50,064 nt of DNA from Sphingomonas sp. Leaf10. GTDB taxonomy: Bacteria; Pseudomonadota; Alphaproteobacteria; Sphingomonadales; Sphingomonadaceae. Positions 1 through 8,074 of this stretch are shown one piece after another (position 1 is the first letter of the stretch; the number at the start of each line of letters is the position of its first letter). The notes under the pieces are model-generated. The model saw only the letters and a program-made list of their open reading frames with translations. It was not told the origin of the DNA and did no database searches. The position numbers and the translations under genes were made by a program. The stretch is from assembly GCF_001421245.1 (NCBI RefSeq), contig NZ_LMKE01000006.1, positions 175,918 to 225,981 on the forward strand. The letters are read 5' to 3'.

Positions 1-2
1 AT

Positions 3-31
3 CCCTCTCCCCTCGCTGGGGAGAGGGTTTT
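3..31 (+). terminator. GC-rich hairpin followed by T4
   Basis: A perfect 10-bp stem (3-12 pairing with 18-27) with a 5-nt loop is followed on the plus strand by TTTT at 28-31. This fits an intrinsic terminator for a gene entering from the left, or a copy of the CCCTCTCC-type palindromes scattered between sphingomonad genes. It lies just downstream of the minus-strand gene ending at 36, but on that strand no T-run follows the stem. Confidence 0.45.
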
Positions 32-35
32 GACC

Positions 36-1043
36 CTACTCGCCGCCGGCCATGCGGCGGAGCGCACCGAGAGCGGAGGCTAGGCCGGTGGATTGGGCCT
101 TGGCGGCTTCCTGGCGTTCGATCTCGGCGGAGCGGCGGCGTTGCAGACCTTCGTCGAGGCGATCGAGCAGCGCGTCGAGGCTTGGCAGCGGCGCGGGTTC
201 GGTCGTTGGTTCTGGCGGCGCGATATCGGGTTGCGCCGCGATCGCTTCCAGCACCGGCGGCTCGGCGGCGGGCGGTGGGGCGATTTCCTCCGGCACAGGC
301 GCGGCCGCTTCCGTCACGACCGATGGTTCGGGCGCGGGCGGGGGTGCGATTTCCTCCGGCTCGACCGTGACCATAGCGACGACCGGCGGCTCGGGTGCCG
401 GCAGCGGCAAGACGTCCTCCTGTCCCGGCCGTTCGGCAACCGGTTCTTCGGCACGCGGCGGTTCGACGGGGGTCGGCGGCATGGGCGCCTCTGGTTCGGG
501 GGGCGCGAAGAAGGCGTCGGTATCGACGGTCGGTTCGTCGGCCGGCGCAGGCGTCGGGCGGAACAGCGGACGAACCGCCTGTGCCGGGGCGGCGGGAACC
601 GGGGGCACGGCGGCGGGGTCGAAGATCGCCATCGGCACGTTCAGGTCGCGCGGCAGGTCCATCTCGGTCTCTACGGGATCGAGCGGGTCGAGGAACGGCT
701 TGCCGAGATCACGCGCGGCGCGGACCGGCGGGCGCGGCGGGGCGTCGGGATGGGCGTCGGCGCGGCGGACGCTGGGTTCGGCATTGGCGGCACGGCGGCG
801 GCGCTTGGCGGGCAGCAAGAGCCACAGCCCGATCCAGAGCGGCCCGGCGATCAGCGTCGCGGCGGCGAGCATCAGCGCGACACGGGCAGTCAGCCCGAGC
901 GGCGGGGCGGCGGCGGGAAGCAGCGCCGGCAGGCCGCTCGCCTCCACCGCAGCCTCGATCCGCCATACCGGCAGCAGCGCGATGACGAGCGCGACCGTCA
1001 GCGCGGTGAAGATCGCGACGATCGGGGCCTGTGACCGCTTCAT
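36..1043 (-). CDS. Pro/Glu/Ala-rich membrane-anchored protein of unknown function
   Basis: A 335-residue protein I do not recognise. The N-terminus has two hydrophobic segments (about residues 8-26 and 50-77), the second followed by a basic cluster (KRRRR), so the long C-terminal part is probably cytoplasmic. Residues ~90-290 are low-complexity, dominated by Pro, Glu, Ala and Val with repeated EEIAPPPA-like units. The last ~45 residues look helical (LDALLDRLDEGLQRR). Its start ATG overlaps the stop of the upstream glycosyltransferase by 4 nt (ATGA), so the two are probably co-transcribed and translationally coupled. A role in envelope or polysaccharide export is only inferred from that neighbour. 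Confidence 0.75.
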   Translation of the reverse strand: MKRSQAPIVAIFTALTVALVIALLPVWRIEAAVEASGLPALLPAAAPPLGLTARVALMLAAATLIAGPLWIGLWLLLPAKRRRRAANAEPSVRRADAHPDAPPRPPVRAARDLGKPFLDPLDPVETEMDLPRDLNVPMAIFDPAAVPPVPAAPAQAVRPLFRPTPAPADEPTVDTDAFFAPPEPEAPMPPTPVEPPRAEEPVAERPGQEDVLPLPAPEPPVVAMVTVEPEEIAPPPAPEPSVVTEAAAPVPEEIAPPPAAEPPVLEAIAAQPDIAPPEPTTEPAPLPSLDALLDRLDEGLQRRRSAEIERQEAAKAQSTGLASALGALRRMAGGE

Positions 1044-2281
1044 GCGTCGACCAACGGCCGGGCAGGCGAAGTGGTTGCACAGGCGTTACGACCGATCAGC
1101 CGCTGATAGAGCGGTTGGTAGCGCGCGACGTTCGAGGCCCAGTTACGCTCCGATTCGACGAAGGCGCGGGCGCGGTCGCGCATCGGCTCCCACCCCGAGC
1201 GGTCGGCGAGCAGCGCCGCGACGCGGGTGGCGAGTGCGGCGGGATCGTCGGGGGCGAACAGTGTGCCGGTATCGCCGTCGCGGATCAGCTCGCGATGGCC
1301 GCCGACATCGGACGCGGCGACCAGCCGGCGCTGCGCCATCGCCTCGAGCGGTTTGAGCGGGGTGACGAGATCGGTCAGGCGCATTGCCTTACGGGGATAT
1401 ACGAGTAGATCGACGAGTCCATAGTAGCGTTCGACTTCGTTGTGCGGCACGCGACCGATGAAGCGGATCGCGTGCGCGGCGCTGGACGCTTCGGCCTGGG
1501 CGCGCAGGGCCGATTCCATCGGGCCGCCGCCGACCAGCAGCAGGCGGACATTGGGCCGCGCGGCGACCAAAGCGGGCATCGCCGCGATCAATGTGTCGAG
1601 TCCCTCATAGTCGTAGAAGCTGCCGAGATAGCCCAGCACGTCCCTGCCCGTCAGATCGAGTTCGGCGGCGAGCGTGGCGTCGCGCGTGGGCGGATCGCCG
1701 AACAGGGTCAGGTCGACGCCGTTGGGCGAGACCATGATCTTGTCCGCATCGATGCCGCGCGCGATCAGGTCGCGGCGCAATCCTTCGCAGATGACGGCGA
1801 CGCCATCGGCGCGGCGGACGGCCCAAGTTTCGAGTGCGCGAGTCGCGCGGTAGCGGGGCGAGCCTTCGGTGCCGGTGCGGTTGCCGACCGCGGCGTCTTC
1901 CCAAAAGGCGCGGATCTCATAGACCAGCGGCAGGGCGCGCTTGCGGGCGACCTTCAGCGCGGCGAGCGCGTCCAAGACGGGCGAATGGGCGTGGAGGATG
2001 TCGGGTCGAAATTCGGCGACCACTTCGTCGATGCGCGCGGCAAAGGCGCGGATTTCGGCGAGTTCGCCGAACGGTGCCGGCAGGCTGCGCGGTGGCACGG
2101 TGCGGTGGAAATCGATGCCGTCGATCGTCTCGTGGGTATGGGCGCTTACCCCCTGCCGCGCGCCGGTGACCGCCGCCACGCTCCAGCCGCGCGCCATCTG
2201 CGCGGTCAGGATCGCGCGGGTGCGGAACGTGTATCCACTGTGCAGCGGCAGACCATGATCGAGGATATGGAGGACTCGCAT
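1040..2281 (-). CDS. GT4-family glycosyltransferase, exosortase-A-associated type
   Basis: A 413-residue glycosyltransferase predicted to move a sugar from a nucleotide-sugar donor onto a growing exopolysaccharide or lipid-linked glycan on the cytoplasmic face of the membrane. The N-terminus (MRVLHILDHGLPLHSGYTFR) is the hallmark of the exosortase-A-system-associated glycosyltransferases (TIGR04063-like, from memory). The fold is the two-domain GT-B type: an acceptor domain to ~residue 185, then a donor domain with the conserved LGYLGSFYDYEG stretch and the E-x7-E-like nucleotide-sugar site in PLEAMAQRRLVAASDVGGHRE. No exosortase or polymerase gene is in the window. No clear Shine-Dalgarno precedes the ATG. 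Family assignment is firm; the exact sugar is unknown. Confidence 0.9.
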   Translation of the reverse strand: MRVLHILDHGLPLHSGYTFRTRAILTAQMARGWSVAAVTGARQGVSAHTHETIDGIDFHRTVPPRSLPAPFGELAEIRAFAARIDEVVAEFRPDILHAHSPVLDALAALKVARKRALPLVYEIRAFWEDAAVGNRTGTEGSPRYRATRALETWAVRRADGVAVICEGLRRDLIARGIDADKIMVSPNGVDLTLFGDPPTRDATLAAELDLTGRDVLGYLGSFYDYEGLDTLIAAMPALVAARPNVRLLLVGGGPMESALRAQAEASSAAHAIRFIGRVPHNEVERYYGLVDLLVYPRKAMRLTDLVTPLKPLEAMAQRRLVAASDVGGHRELIRDGDTGTLFAPDDPAALATRVAALLADRSGWEPMRDRARAFVESERNWASNVARYQPLYQRLIGRNACATTSPARPLVDA

Positions 2282-2332
2282 GGCCTGTTCTTGCCCGAAC
2301 TTGGTTAACGGAGATGTAAAGCCACGATAATC

Positions 2333-3709
2333 CTAATCCCCGGCAAAGGCGAAGGGCGTCAGGCCGCCATCGCGATCGTCGAGGCGCATGGCGCGGCCGG
2401 CGGGCGGGGCCGAGCGTTGCGGACAGTCGCCGCGGGTGCAAGCGCGGCACCCCGCGCCGACCGGCACGCCGCGCGCGGTGAGATCGAGGCCGCGCGCGGC
2501 GGCGAGGCTGCCTGCCTGTTCGGCGGCGATGCCGAGCATGACCACGAAGCGCGCGCGGACTTCGCCGGCGAGCGCACCGGGCGGGGTGACGGTGCGGGCG
2601 ATGGTCAGCCAGCGCCCGCCGGCTTCGGGTTCGACCAGTTGCACGATCGCCTCCCCGCTGCGGGCGAAGGCGTCGAATGCGCCGAGCAGCGGACAGGGCG
2701 CGCCCTCGACCAGCGGCGACTGGCTGGCGCCGGCAAAGCGTTTCGAAATCTGGCCGGCACGGTCGATGCGCAGCAGGCAGAAGGACAAGCCGCGCGCGCC
2801 GACGCGGTGGAGGGTGGTCAGGCGGTGGGCGACATGTTCGAACCCCGCGCCGAAGCGACGACCGAGCAAAGCGATGTCGTATCCGGTCGCCTCGCACGCG
2901 CGCAGGAACCGGGCATAGGGCATCATGACCGCGGCGGCGAAATAGCCGTGGAGATGGCGGCGGAGCCATAGTTCGGCGGTGCGATCGGTCAGGCCCGCGC
3001 CGCGCACCACCGCGTCGACTTCGGCCGGCGCCTCGGCATGGCCGAGTGCGCGGGCGAGCGCGAAGCTGCGCGAGGCGGGGTCGAGGCGTTCGGAGAGTTG
3101 CAGTTGCCGGGCGTGCAGGTCGGTGCGGTGGAGGCGGTCGGGCATCGCCTCGACCGGCAGCAAGCGGACCGAGAGATGGTGGCGGACGCGCAGGCGATCG
3201 GCCATCGCCACCGCCGCGTCGCCGCCGCTTTGGCGCAGGTCGTCGGCGAGTGCTTCGCCCTGTGCGTCGAGGTCGGGGAAGTGGTTGCGCCAGCGTTCGA
3301 TCGCGGCGCGGGCTTCGATCGCGGGGTCGGCGGTGATCGTCTCCCCTGCCCCGCTGCCGAGACGGTCGAAGGCGCGGGCAAAGGCTTCGGCGCCGCCCGG
3401 CGCGCTCGCCAGCCATTCGGCGATGTCGCCGCGATCGAGCGCCAGGTCGGCGAACATCGGATCGGCGAGGCGGCGGCGGAGCGCATCGGCGCCGCCCGCC
3501 GGTTCGCTGGCCGCCAAGGTACGCGCGTCGAAGCCGAAGCGTTCGGCGAGCGCCACCAGCAGCGTCGCGGTCAACGGACGCTGATTGCGCTCGATCAGGT
3601 TCAGATAGCTGGGCGAGACGCCGAGCAGGTCGGCCATCGCCGCTTGCGTAAGCGCCTGTCCACGGCGCAGGCGGCGGACGGCGTGGCCGGCGAAGAGCTT
3701 GGTTTCCAT
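2333..3709 (-). CDS. XRE-family short-chain fatty acyl-CoA regulator (ScfR/RamB type)
   Basis: A 458-residue transcriptional regulator. Residues ~8-62 form an XRE helix-turn-helix ([29 protein letters not shown] is its core). The middle (~150-290) resembles the ImmA/IrrE-like DUF955 fold found in this family, here acting in ligand sensing rather than obviously as a protease. The C-terminus carries the family's cysteine cluster [12 protein letters not shown] near residue 425. Relatives (RamB of actinobacteria, ScfR-type proteins) control acetate, propionate and glyoxylate-cycle genes. The divergent isocitrate lyase gene 152 nt away supports the same role here. Two or three CTGTAA-type half sites lie between them. 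The ATG has no clear Shine-Dalgarno. Confidence 0.88.
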   Translation of the reverse strand: METKLFAGHAVRRLRRGQALTQAAMADLLGVSPSYLNLIERNQRPLTATLLVALAERFGFDARTLAASEPAGGADALRRRLADPMFADLALDRGDIAEWLASAPGGAEAFARAFDRLGSGAGETITADPAIEARAAIERWRNHFPDLDAQGEALADDLRQSGGDAAVAMADRLRVRHHLSVRLLPVEAMPDRLHRTDLHARQLQLSERLDPASRSFALARALGHAEAPAEVDAVVRGAGLTDRTAELWLRRHLHGYFAAAVMMPYARFLRACEATGYDIALLGRRFGAGFEHVAHRLTTLHRVGARGLSFCLLRIDRAGQISKRFAGASQSPLVEGAPCPLLGAFDAFARSGEAIVQLVEPEAGGRWLTIARTVTPPGALAGEVRARFVVMLGIAAEQAGSLAAARGLDLTARGVPVGAGCRACTRGDCPQRSAPPAGRAMRLDDRDGGLTPFAFAGD

Positions 3710-3728
3710 CCGATCGCTTTGTCATGTC

Positions 3729-3851
3729 TTTACAGATTGACGACAGGAACACCGCCGGGCGCGACATTGCAACTGTAATTCTGAGCGATGGAGACTGCGC
3801 AGGCGACGTTTCCGGCGGCATATCGGTGTCAACGGAAACACACGCTGTAAA
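3729..3851. promoter_or_regulatory. Divergent control region with CTGTAA-type half sites
   Basis: The 152-nt gap between the regulator and isocitrate lyase holds TTTACAG (3729-3735), an imperfect palindrome ATTGCAACTGTAAT (3766-3779, 10 of 14 positions symmetric) and CTGTAAA (3845-3851) just before the aceA Shine-Dalgarno. The first and last are exact reverse complements. They are candidate operators for the divergently encoded regulator. Promoter hexamers could not be placed with confidence. Confidence 0.4.
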
Positions 3852-3861
3852 GGACATGACA

Positions 3862-5136
3862 ATGGATATCGCCGATCTGGTCCCCGCCCCGCCCGGCCGC
3901 TTCGACGGGATCACCCGCCCCTACACCGCCGCCGACGTCGCGAAGCTGCGCGGATCGGTCGCGGTCGAGCATACGCTGGCGCGGCGTGGCGCGAACCGGT
4001 TATGGGAGTTGCTGCACAGCGAGAATTATGTCCATGCGCTGGGCGCGCTGTCGGGCAATCAGGCGATGCAGATGGTGCGCGCCGGGCTGAAGGCGATCTA
4101 TCTGTCGGGCTGGCAGGTCGCGGCAGACGCCAACACCGCCGGGCAGATGTATCCCGACCAGTCGCTCTATCCGTCGAACGCCGGGCCTGAACTGGCGAAG
4201 CGGATCAACGCGACCTTGGCCCGCGCCGACCAGATCGAGCATATGGAGGGGGGTGCGACCCGCGACTGGTATGCGCCGATCGTCGCCGATGCCGAGGCCG
4301 GGTTCGGCGGACCGCTCAACTGCTTCGAGATCATGAAGGCCTATATCGCCGCCGGCGTCGCGGGGGTGCATTACGAGGACCAACTGGCGTCGGAAAAGAA
4401 GTGCGGGCATCTGGGCGGGAAGGTGCTCATTCCGACCCAGGCGCATATCCGCAACCTCGATGCGGCACGGCTGGCGGCGGATGTGGCGGGGGTGCCGACG
4501 ATCATCTGCGCACGGACCGATGCCGAAAGCGCGCGGCTCATCACCTCCGACATCGACGAACGCGACCATCCTTTCCTTACCGGGGAGCGGACGCCCGAGG
4601 GGTTCTTCCGCCTGAAGGACGGGACCGGCGTCGATCACTGCATCGCCCGCGGCCTCGCCTTTGCCGAACATGCCGACCTGTTGTGGTGGGAGACGAGCAA
4701 GCCGAACCTCGACGATGCGCGGCGCTTTGCCGAGGCGATCAAGGCGAAATATCCGAACAAGCTGCTCACCTATAATTGTTCGCCGTCGTTCAACTGGGAG
4801 AAGAATCTCGACAAGGACGATATCGCCCGGTTCCAGCGCGAGATCGGGGCGATGGGGTACAAGTTCCAGTTCGTGACGCTGGCCGGGTTCCACCAGCTGA
4901 ATTACGGCATGTTCGAACTGGCGCGGGGTTATCGCGACCGGGGGATGGCGGCCTATAGCGAGCTGCAACAGGCCGAGTTCGCCGCGGAGGCCAATGGTTA
5001 TACCGCGACCCGCCACCAGCGCGAGGTCGGCACCGGCTATTTCGACCTCGTCGCGACGACGCTGGCCGGCGGCAGTTCGTCGACCACCGCGCTTGGTGAA
5101 TCCACCGAAACGGCCCAGTTCGACAAGGCCGCCTGA
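3862..5136 (+). CDS. aceA: Isocitrate lyase
   Basis: A 424-residue isocitrate lyase, which cleaves isocitrate to succinate and glyoxylate, the first step of the glyoxylate shunt, in the cytoplasm. The signature KKCGH active-site motif is at residues 179-183, and the flanking ICL/PEP-mutase barrel motifs are intact ([31 protein letters not shown]). I chose ATG 3862 because AGGA at 3851-3854 sits 7 nt upstream; the ATG at 3856 is too close to that site. Length matches the short bacterial ICL class. The divergent ScfR-type regulator implies induction on acetate or fatty acids. No malate synthase gene is in the window. Confidence 0.97.
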   Translation: MDIADLVPAPPGRFDGITRPYTAADVAKLRGSVAVEHTLARRGANRLWELLHSENYVHALGALSGNQAMQMVRAGLKAIYLSGWQVAADANTAGQMYPDQSLYPSNAGPELAKRINATLARADQIEHMEGGATRDWYAPIVADAEAGFGGPLNCFEIMKAYIAAGVAGVHYEDQLASEKKCGHLGGKVLIPTQAHIRNLDAARLAADVAGVPTIICARTDAESARLITSDIDERDHPFLTGERTPEGFFRLKDGTGVDHCIARGLAFAEHADLLWWETSKPNLDDARRFAEAIKAKYPNKLLTYNCSPSFNWEKNLDKDDIARFQREIGAMGYKFQFVTLAGFHQLNYGMFELARGYRDRGMAAYSELQQAEFAAEANGYTATRHQREVGTGYFDLVATTLAGGSSSTTALGESTETAQFDKAA

Positions 5137-5158
5137 ACCATAAGAGAGGAGAAGTACG

Positions 5159-5308
5159 ATGCCCGAACCAACCCGCAGCCGCGCCGTTTTCTCGACCGAG
5201 GATTTCCGGTTGCTGAAGGAAGCGCTGGCGACGCATATCCAGACGATCGCCGACCAGCCGCAATCGAGCAAGTTCGCCCATCTGTACCACCGGCTGGGCC
5301 GGATCTGA
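5159..5308 (+). CDS. Small 49-residue protein downstream of isocitrate lyase
   Basis: A short ORF (starts MPEPTRSRAVFSTEDF, ends LYHRLGRI) that begins 22 nt after the aceA stop and has a strong Shine-Dalgarno (GAGAGGAG) 7 nt before its ATG. Its composition is normal for a cytoplasmic helical protein, and its third-position G+C bias agrees with coding. I do not recognise the family. Its position and ribosome-binding site suggest it is translated from the aceA transcript and linked to glyoxylate-shunt conditions, but the function is unknown. Confidence 0.65.
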   Translation: MPEPTRSRAVFSTEDFRLLKEALATHIQTIADQPQSSKFAHLYHRLGRI

Positions 5309-5434
5309 TCCACGCTCCCTAAGCGCGGACGGGCGCGTCGCTTGCGGGCGGTGCGCCCGATTGCGTGATCGGGTATCGCCTGCCATCCTGACGAGCCGGA
5401 CGATTCGAAGATCCGGTTTGTTGCAGGAGAGTTT

Positions 5435-6217
5435 ATGGACACTGCCAGCCTGTTCCGCCTCGACGGACGCGTCGCGCTCATCACCGGCGGGTCGCGCGGG
5501 ATCGGGCGGATGATCGCGGCGGGGTTCGTGGCACAGGGCGCGAAGGTGTTCGTGTCGGCACGGAAAGCCGATGCCTGTATCGCCACGGCGGAGGAGATCG
5601 GCGCGACCGCGCTGCCGCAGGATGTGTCGACCATCGAAGGATGCCGCGCGCTGGCCGATCGATTGGCGGCGCAGACCGACCGGCTCGACATCCTCGTCAA
5701 CAATGCCGGCGCGGCGTGGGGCGAGGCGTTCGAGACGTTTCCCGAGGCCGGGTGGGACAAGGTCATGGACCTGAACGTCAAATCGCCCTTCTTCCTGACG
5801 CAGGCGCTGCACCCGATGCTGAAGGCGGCGGCATCGCGCGCACGGCCGGCCAAGGTCATCAACATCACCTCGATCGACGGACAGCGGGTCAATCCGTGGG
5901 AGACGTACAGCTATCAGGCGTCGAAGGCGGCACTGATCCACCTGACCCGGCGGATGGCGGCGCGGCTGGTGAGCGATGCGATCCACGTCACCTCGATCGC
6001 GCCGGGAGCCTTCGCGAGCGACATGAACAAGGCGGCGCGCGATCATGGCGACGGGGTGGCGAAGCGCATTCCGGCGCAGCGGATCGGGATGGATGAGGAT
6101 ATGGCGGCGGCGGCGATCTATCTCGCGTCGCGGGGCGGGGATTATGTGGTGGGCGAGACGATCACCGTCGATGGCGGGTTGGTCAACGCGTCGATGGGCG
6201 GGGCGATCGACGGCTAG
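5435..6217 (+). CDS. SDR-family NAD(P)-dependent oxidoreductase (RhlG/FabG-like)
   Basis: A 260-residue classical short-chain dehydrogenase/reductase. The cofactor-binding TGGSRGIG is at residues ~17-24, NNAG is near residue 89, and the active-site YxxxK is in SYQASKAA near residue 160, preceded by the catalytic Ser in NITSID. The C-terminal GETITVDGG is typical of FabG-like enzymes. The motif pattern is closest to the RhlG-type ketoacyl reductases, but the substrate cannot be told from sequence. The start is supported by GCAGGAGAG 5-10 nt upstream. It stands alone between aceA and a palindromic repeat. Confidence 0.92.
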   Translation: MDTASLFRLDGRVALITGGSRGIGRMIAAGFVAQGAKVFVSARKADACIATAEEIGATALPQDVSTIEGCRALADRLAAQTDRLDILVNNAGAAWGEAFETFPEAGWDKVMDLNVKSPFFLTQALHPMLKAAASRARPAKVINITSIDGQRVNPWETYSYQASKAALIHLTRRMAARLVSDAIHVTSIAPGAFASDMNKAARDHGDGVAKRIPAQRIGMDEDMAAAAIYLASRGGDYVVGETITVDGGLVNASMGGAIDG

Positions 6218-6248
6218 CCGATCGACATGCAGCGACTCCAACGTATTT

Positions 6249-6345
6249 CGTCATTCCCGCGCAGGCGGGAATCCATAGCCGCTACGGTTTCCTGATAGAT
6301 CGGCGACCCCTGCGGCTATGGACTCCCGCCTGCGCGGGAGTGACG
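6249..6345. repeat. Palindromic intergenic repeat (REP-like)
   Basis: Two 34-nt arms (6249-6282 and 6312-6345) are inverted copies matching at 32 of 34 positions, separated by a 29-nt spacer. Each arm itself holds a smaller palindrome (TCCCGCGCAGGCGGGA on the left). Such arms are a familiar dispersed repeat in sphingomonad genomes. Here it separates a plus-strand gene from the 3' end of a minus-strand gene, so it may also stop convergent transcription. Confidence 0.85.
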
Positions 6346-6426
6346 ATAGGGTGTCCGCCGGTCACGGCCTCGCGCGGCGGACTGAATGTCGATCGGCCTT
6401 GGCCGATCCCTTCGCCTTCAAGGCCG

Positions 6427-7137
6427 TCAAGGTGCTATCTCGGTGCCGTCCCATGCGAATATCCGTCCGGACTGCACGGGCGTCAGCCCGTCGAGCACCG
6501 CCAGCAGCCGTTCGGCGCTATAGGCAGGCGTGAACAGTTTCTCCGCCGGCACGCCGCGCTGGAACGGCTTGCTCAACCCCGTATCGACGGTGCCGGGATG
6601 GAGCGCGACACAGACCGCCTGCGGCCGGCTGCGCGCGAGTTCGACCGCGGCGGTGCGGACGATCTGGTTCAGCGCCGCTTTCGACGCGCGATAGCCATAC
6701 CAGCCGCCGAGGCGATTGTCGGAAATGCTGCCGACCCGTGCCGAGATGCAGGCGATGGCGGCGGGTGCGTCGCGGGACAGGAGCGGCGCGAACTGCTGCA
6801 GCACCATCGCCGGGCCGATGGTGTTGACCGCGAACAGATGCGCGAGGCGATCCGCGTCGAGATCGCGTAGCGAGCGCTCCGGTCCGCCTGCTTCGTCGTG
6901 CAGGATGCCGGTGGCGACGATCACGCGGGTCAGCGGCGTGTCGATCCGCGCGGCGGCGGCGGCGATCGAGGCGGGGTCGGCGACGTCGATCGGGGCGTAG
7001 GTGACGCCGGTTGGCAGCGTCGCCGGTTCGCGACGTGCGGCGGCGATGACACGACCGTAGCGCCCCGATGCCGCGAGCGCCGCGACCAATGCCGCACCGA
7101 TCCCGCCATTCGCGCCGATCACCATTGCGCCCGTCAT
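6427..7137 (-). CDS. SDR-family oxidoreductase, CsgA/C-factor-like
   Basis: A 236-residue short-chain dehydrogenase of the C-factor-like subgroup. The nucleotide-binding motif is GANGGIG near residue 8, and the active site is YGYRASKAALNQ near residue 150 with a preceding Ser in CISARVGS. The usual NNAG is replaced by ATGIL, as in that subgroup, and LHPGTVDTGLSKPF follows the active site. It is not closely related to the SDR at 5435. The substrate is unknown. It is divergent from the secreted-protein gene at 7288, and a 10-bp palindrome CGAACGTTCG (7165-7174) lies in the shared upstream region. Confidence 0.9.
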   Translation of the reverse strand: MTGAMVIGANGGIGAALVAALAASGRYGRVIAAARREPATLPTGVTYAPIDVADPASIAAAAARIDTPLTRVIVATGILHDEAGGPERSLRDLDADRLAHLFAVNTIGPAMVLQQFAPLLSRDAPAAIACISARVGSISDNRLGGWYGYRASKAALNQIVRTAAVELARSRPQAVCVALHPGTVDTGLSKPFQRGVPAEKLFTPAYSAERLLAVLDGLTPVQSGRIFAWDGTEIAP

Positions 7138-7287
7138 TCGCCTCTCCCGTGTCGATCGATCGCACGAACGTTCGATAGCGCCGGCAATGTCCCTGCGGCC
7201 GGGCGAGCGGCGCGCGGGACCGCTGCGGTTTCCCGCCCCCTTATCCTGCGCTACACCGCTCGCTCACGAAAAGGGTTTGATCTATCG

Positions 7288-8007
7288 ATGTTTAGTCGCC
7301 GTCTTGCTGCGCTTACGCTCGCCATCACCACCGCCGCGCCGGCATTCGCTGCCGAGGCCAATGCCTATCCCGACATTCCCGAACCGATGGTGTTCGACAT
7401 GGTCCGCCCGATGGGCGCACGGCGCGGGGAATTGGAGACCAATGTGCTCGCGCTATCGCCGCTGTCGGGACAGGAGCGCGCGCTGGAATGGGCACCGGAG
7501 GTCGAATATGCCGTCGCCGATGGCTTTGCACTTGAGTTCGAATTGCCGTTCGAGGGGACGCGGCTGGCGGAACTGAAAATGGGGGCGCAGGCGACGTTCG
7601 GGACGATGGACCGTGGGCGGATCGTCCACGGCGTCCAGTTCCTCGGCATCTATGAACGCGAGAGCAAGCGCACGTCGCAGGCACTGCTGTATATGCTGGG
7701 GCGGCGGCACAACGAACGGTTGAGCACGATGACGATGGTCGGCGTCGGCGATGTGCGGCTGGGCCAGTCAGAAAGCGACGCCGGGCTGCTGGTCAACCAT
7801 TCGACCTTTTACGACCTTGCCCGCGACCGGGTCGTCGGGCTGGAGGTCAATTACAAGTCGCATCGCGACGGCGGCATCGCGCTGATCCCGCAATTCCATG
7901 CGCCGCTGGCGGACAAGGTCAATGTGCAATTGGGTGCCGGCGTGGATCGTCAGCGCGGTGAACCAGCGCGGCCGATCGGCGGGGTCCGGCTGATCAAGGA
8001 GTTCTGA
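7288..8007 (+). CDS. Secreted or outer-membrane conserved protein of unknown function
   Basis: A 239-residue protein. The first ~21 residues form a Sec signal peptide (hydrophobic LAALTLAITTAAPAFA, cleavage probably after AFA). The mature part has alternating polar/hydrophobic strands such as VEYAVADGFALEFELPFEG and VVGLEVNYKSHRDGGIAL, and ends in an aromatic residue (KEF). That resembles small outer-membrane barrel or periplasmic beta proteins. No catalytic motif is visible. The ATG at 7288 was chosen because the signal peptide starts there; the open frame upstream to 6898 is antisense to the SDR gene. Confidence 0.75.
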   Translation: MFSRRLAALTLAITTAAPAFAAEANAYPDIPEPMVFDMVRPMGARRGELETNVLALSPLSGQERALEWAPEVEYAVADGFALEFELPFEGTRLAELKMGAQATFGTMDRGRIVHGVQFLGIYERESKRTSQALLYMLGRRHNERLSTMTMVGVGDVRLGQSESDAGLLVNHSTFYDLARDRVVGLEVNYKSHRDGGIALIPQFHAPLADKVNVQLGAGVDRQRGEPARPIGGVRLIKEF

Positions 8008-8041
8008 CGGGCGGATTCGTCATTCGCGCGCAGGACGAAGA

Positions 8042-8066
8042 GGGCGCTGCCGACCGGCGAGCGCCC
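8042..8066. terminator. Hairpin between convergent genes
   Basis: GGGCGCT (8042-8048) pairs with AGCGCCC (8060-8066), with an inner GCCG/CGGC pairing. It lies between a plus-strand stop at 8007 and a minus-strand stop at 8075. There is no T-run, so a role as a bidirectional terminator is likely but not certain. Confidence 0.4.
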
Positions 8067-8074
8067 CCGCCCCC

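Noticed and set aside
1917..3914. A 665-codon minus-strand frame spanning the regulator and part of the glycosyltransferase
   Set aside because: It overlaps two confidently assigned genes in another frame, and its Arg/Pro/Ala-rich translation is typical of off-frame reading.
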